64,000 nt of DNA, taken from NCBI GenBank assembly GCA_024234815.1, contig JACKNO010000005.1, positions 248,001 through 312,000 of the forward strand. Reading direction: 5' to 3'. The notes below the pieces were generated by a model. That model saw only the letters and a program-made list of their open reading frames with translations, did not search any database and had not been told where the DNA came from. Source of the stretch: Pseudomonadales bacterium (GTDB taxonomy: Bacteria > Pseudomonadota > Gammaproteobacteria > Pseudomonadales > Halieaceae). Positions 61,162 to 64,000 of the stretch are shown here, piece after piece; position 1 is the stretch's first letter; every line of letters begins with the position of its first letter. Position numbers and translations under genes: made by a program.

Positions 61162-61638
61162 TTACCCGCGGCAGTTGGCCGGCAGATATTTTACTTCGAT
61201 GGGAGTAGCCGACTGGCCACTACCAGCGCTCTTGCACTTCCAGCGGATGGTGTTGCCGGCGCTGGTGGTGCCGGACAGTACGAATGAATCCGGTCCTGCA
61301 CTGCCAGGTATAGTATTTGCCTGCACAATAGCTTCGAGCACCGGCAGTGCTGTAGCTCCTGATCCCACGAGGGTGTACTTCAGGGAAGACACGATGTCAG
61401 TGTTCGGGAAAGTGTTTATGCCAGCTGCAGCCAGAGTTGGGAAGGTGCCGTTTGCCGCGTAGTACTCAGCAACTGTGGTCTTGCCTTCAGCCATGCGAGC
61501 CAGTGCCTCGGACATCTTGGCGCGTACAGTGTAGTCCTGGTAAGCCGGCAACGCGATGGCGGCCAGAATACCAACGATCGCGATTACGATCATCAGTTCG
61601 ATAAGAGTGAAGCCCTGCTGTTTCTTTTGAATATTCAT
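61162..61638 (-). CDS. pilA: Type IV pilin PilA
   Basis: 158 residues from the ATG at 61638 (the frame runs on upstream but that part is leader). The prepilin peptide is MNIQKKQQG, cleaved before FTLIELMIVIAIVGILAAIALPAYQDY (Glu at +5). Two cysteines at the C-terminus (in IRWKCKSAG and LPANCRG) form the D-loop disulfide. It is the major pilin of the type IVa pilus, with Ser/Thr-rich segments that could be glycosylated. Promoter is sigma-54 type (61724-61739). Confidence 0.96.
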   Translation of the reverse strand: MNIQKKQQGFTLIELMIVIAIVGILAAIALPAYQDYTVRAKMSEALARMAEGKTTVAEYYAANGTFPTLAAAGINTFPNTDIVSSLKYTLVGSGATALPVLEAIVQANTIPGSAGPDSFVLSGTTSAGNTIRWKCKSAGSGQSATPIEVKYLPANCRG

Positions 61639-61723
61639 ATTGCTAACCCCGTGATGGATGTTTACCAGATTATTGGTTCCAACGCCCCGATGGACCCGAA
61701 CCAACTCTTGCCAGATAGATAGA

Positions 61724-61739
61724 GCAATTCACGTGCCAA
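61724..61739 (-). promoter_or_regulatory. Sigma-54 promoter of pilA
   Basis: On the minus strand TTGGCACGTGAATTGC: the -24 GG in TTGGCACG and the -12 GC in TTGC with the standard spacing. It lies about 86 bases upstream of the pilA start. An AT-rich tract lies directly upstream where PilR sites would be. In Pseudomonas, pilA is driven by RpoN and PilR/PilS; the same is expected here. Confidence 0.88.
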
Positions 61740-62216
61740 CTTTGTATCTAGTAGTTATAAAATATTTTATTTCTTTATTTTTCATATACTTGGCTATTCA
61801 TGGTGGCACCTGTCCGGAAATTTAACGCGCCATCGGCACAAGCTGGCGCTTGCCATCCCCCGCCACATAGTGACAATTTTTGTCGCTTTCGTACTCCCCT
61901 GAGCAAATTTGGGCCGCCGATAAATGGACCACCCACCGTCACCCGACCTTTGTCAGTCCAGGCGACCGCCTCCTGCCTCGTACCCGGCCCCGCACGTTTC
62001 GCCACAGGGGTGCATCCCGCGATATTGCGCGCCGCCACAAACCCTGCCCATCGCCAATTTGACTGAAGAAGTGTATCCCCCCGATTGCGCGCGCCGCCAT
62101 GCGCGGGCGTCCATCTGCTTCGCCATTCGATGCGATCATTGGAAAAACCGGTTCCGGCGTTACTACAGTACCCGCCAAATAAACTCAAATTCGGCCAATT
62201 AGCCACGCCCGGACCC

Positions 62217-62246
62217 TTGGATGCGGGTCTTTGGCTGGTTTATACT
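62217..62246 (+). promoter_or_regulatory. Candidate pilB promoter
   Basis: TTGGAT (62217-62222) and TATACT (62241-62246) with an 18-base spacer, 84 bases upstream of the pilB start. The -10 matches at 5 of 6 bases, the -35 only 3 of 6. Tentative. Confidence 0.4.
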
Positions 62247-62329
62247 TCCTCTAATAGACGAAGCAACACCTTATCAGGTGCAAGTGCACTGTACGGTGTG
62301 TTTGCTCCGGAATACGGGACGCAGGATTC

Positions 62330-64000
62330 ATGAACGAAAAGGTAATCGGGCAACTCAGTGGCCTTGCGGGACGTCTTGTCTCCGAGGGGCTGATCAGCGC
62401 ACAGGCGGCCAGCCAGGCCCAGAAGGATGCGGCGCAGGAACGCATGCCTTTTGTGCAGTACCTGGTCGAAAAGAAAAACGTGAACGGCCGCCGGCTCGCG
62501 GAAGTGGCTTCCCACGAGTTCGGGGTACCCCTGTTTGACCTGAACGCCTTCAACCGCAGCGCCCTCCCGGAAGTACGGGTCGACATGGCGCTGATCACCA
62601 AACACCATGCCCTGCCCCTGTTTCGCCGGGGCAACCGCCTGTTTATCGCCGTCTCGGACCCGACCAACCTGGTGGCCCTGGATGAGATCAAATTCCACAC
62701 CGGGATCAATACCGACGCGGTACTGATTGAGGATAGCGCTCTCACCAAGGCAATCGCCGAATGGGTCGAGTCGCAGGATCAACTGGATGACGGCTTGTCG
62801 GACCTCGACTCCGCCGACCTCGACGACATCGACGTCTCGGCAGTCGCGGACCCCAACGAAGCCGACACCGGCAGCACCGAGGGCGTGGATGAAACGCCTA
62901 TCGTGCGCTTTATTAACAAGGTGTTGATCGACGCTATCAAACAGGGTGCCTCGGATATTCACTTCGAGCCCTATGAAAAGAACTACCGCGTACGTTTTCG
63001 TACGGACGGTATCCTGCGGGAAGTTGTGAAACCGCCCAAGAACCTGGCCCCCCGCCTCTCCGCGCGCCTTAAGGTGATGTCCCAGATGGATATCTCCGAG
63101 CGCCGCATGCCACAGGACGGCCGGATCCAGATGAAACTCTCCCGCAACAGGGCCATCGATTTCCGGGTCAATACATTGCCCACCCTGTTCGGGGAAAAAA
63201 TCGTACTGCGTATCCTGGACCCCACCAGCGCGCAGATGGGTATCGATGCTCTCGGCTATGAACCCGAGCAGAAAGAGATGTACCTGAAGGCCCTGAATCA
63301 GCCCCAGGGCATGATCCTGGTCACCGGGCCCACCGGGTCGGGTAAGACGGTTTCCCTATATACCGGCCTCAATATTCTCAACACGCCGGTCAGGAATATA
63401 TCCACTGCGGAAGATCCGGTGGAAATCAACCTGGAGGGGATCAACCAGGTACACGTCAATGCCAAGGTGGGCCTGAACTTCGCCGAGGCACTGCGCTCCT
63501 TTCTGCGCCAGGACCCGGACATCATCATGGTGGGTGAGATACGCGACCTGGAGACGGCTGAAATCGCGATCAAGGCGGCCCAGACCGGTCACCTCGTGCT
63601 ATCCACACTGCACACCAACAGCGCTGCCGAGACCGTTACCCGAATGCTGAACATGGGCGTTCCCGCCTTCAACATCGCATCTTCGGTCAGCCTGATCATT
63701 GCCCAGCGACTGGCGCGAAGACTGTGTAAGGAATGCAGCGCGCCCGCTACCGATATCCCCGAGGAGGCGCTACTGAAGATGGGCTTTACGCAGGAGCAAC
63801 TGGCCACGGCTACGATCAAGAAAGCCGTGGGCTGCAGCCTGTGTCACGAGGGTTACAAGGGCCGGGTGGGTATTTATGAAGTGGTGCGGATAACCCCTGC
63901 AATTGCCCGTATCATTATGGAAGAGGGCAACTCAATCCAGATCCACGAGCAATCCCAGCGTGAGGGGTTCAATGATTTGAGAGCTTCCGCACTGATGAAG
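62330..64000 (+). CDS. pilB: Type IV pilus assembly ATPase PilB (3' end beyond window)
   Basis: Open from the ATG at 62330 (AGGA at about 62323) to the window edge: 557 codons, and the family is about 566-570 residues, so about ten residues are missing. N-terminal PilZ-binding/MshEN-like region (about 1-150), then the RecA core with Walker A GPTGSGKTVS (about 333-342), the Asp box IIMVGEIRDLETA, and tetracysteine zinc motif (CKEC near 465 and CSLC near 501). It powers pilus extension. It is divergent from pilA. Confidence 0.96.
   Translation, partial: MNEKVIGQLSGLAGRLVSEGLISAQAASQAQKDAAQERMPFVQYLVEKKNVNGRRLAEVASHEFGVPLFDLNAFNRSALPEVRVDMALITKHHALPLFRRGNRLFIAVSDPTNLVALDEIKFHTGINTDAVLIEDSALTKAIAEWVESQDQLDDGLSDLDSADLDDIDVSAVADPNEADTGSTEGVDETPIVRFINKVLIDAIKQGASDIHFEPYEKNYRVRFRTDGILREVVKPPKNLAPRLSARLKVMSQMDISERRMPQDGRIQMKLSRNRAIDFRVNTLPTLFGEKIVLRILDPTSAQMGIDALGYEPEQKEMYLKALNQPQGMILVTGPTGSGKTVSLYTGLNILNTPVRNISTAEDPVEINLEGINQVHVNAKVGLNFAEALRSFLRQDPDIIMVGEIRDLETAEIAIKAAQTGHLVLSTLHTNSAAETVTRMLNMGVPAFNIASSVSLIIAQRLARRLCKECSAPATDIPEEALLKMGFTQEQLATATIKKAVGCSLCHEGYKGRVGIYEVVRITPAIARIIMEEGNSIQIHEQSQREGFNDLRASALMK

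Larger units (their letters stand above)
61640..62329. other. Intergenic region between pilA and pilB
   Basis: A 690-base stretch between divergent genes. It contains the sigma-54 pilA promoter at its left, an AT-rich tract (61741-61795) next to it, and a candidate sigma-70 promoter for pilB near its right end. I found no tRNA, and the minus-strand frame open at 61775-62206 has no recognisable protein features, so I do not call a gene. The pair attgcgcgccgcca and attgcgcgcgccgcca (about 62022 and 62080) is a short near-repeat. Confidence 0.6.

Noticed and set aside
61775..62206. Minus-strand open frame upstream of pilA
   Set aside because: No recognisable motif, covers the pilA control region, and composition is not like the neighbours.
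61640..62329. tRNA gene between pilA and pilB, as in some pseudomonads
   Set aside because: No T-arm motif or acceptor-stem pairing found on either strand.

Overview
The window is about 62% GC, almost wall-to-wall coding, and reads as the chromosome of an aerobic, probably marine gammaproteobacterium. A complete type II secretion operon, PilA/PilB type IV pili, AmpD/AmpE, HtpX, YajQ, malate synthase G, and many acyl-CoA dehydrogenase, SDR and sulfotransferase genes point to the OM60/NOR5 (Halieaceae) lineage. That placement is inference from gene content. There are no rRNA or tRNA genes, insertion sequences, prophage genes or CRISPR arrays, and the layout looks like stable chromosome.

Layout. 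1-8073: small hypothetical, VWA and J-domain proteins, HtpX protease, an HtrA-type protease, a DUF1499 membrane protein and two SDR oxidoreductases. 8194-12937: a sulfotransferase-like protein divergent from a two-subunit acyl-CoA dehydrogenase followed by a ketosteroid-isomerase-like and a VOC protein; the KSI-like catalytic residues suggest catabolism of a steroid-like compound. 13027-17432: a split YeeE/YedE transporter, cardiolipin synthase, and a two-gene operon of a thioredoxin-fused protein with a UGSC-family selenoprotein, whose in-frame UGA (17187-17189) is followed by a SECIS-like hairpin. A standard caller would cut this gene in two. 17494-22356 (minus): NSS transporter, aminopeptidase P, serine hydrolase and a 59-residue rubredoxin.

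22515-34026 (minus): type II secretion genes gspC to gspN in canonical order with overlapping ends and no gspO; GspI carries a (Gly-Thr)12 tail. 34225-40440 (minus): sat and cysC (PAPS synthesis), a PAPS-type sulfotransferase, a DUF1214 protein, a 57-residue membrane protein, beta-carbonic anhydrase and a degenerate GGDEF protein that keeps its I-site. 40494-44537: a promoter and TPP riboswitch ahead of a thiamine salvage operon (TonB receptor, YkoF-like binding protein, PnuT-type permease, ThiK-like kinase).

44595-56207: YajQ, ketopantoate reductase, YhhN, a membrane Ser/Thr kinase paired with an FHA-sigma54 activator, AmpE/AmpD, NadC, RraA, a LysR regulator and malate synthase G. 56236-64000: a 15-bp tandem repeat, a GT2 glycosyltransferase, two paralogous GT-C/TPR membrane proteins, pilA with a sigma-54 promoter and strong terminator, and a pilB that runs off the right edge. 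The GT genes next to pilA suggest pilin glycosylation.
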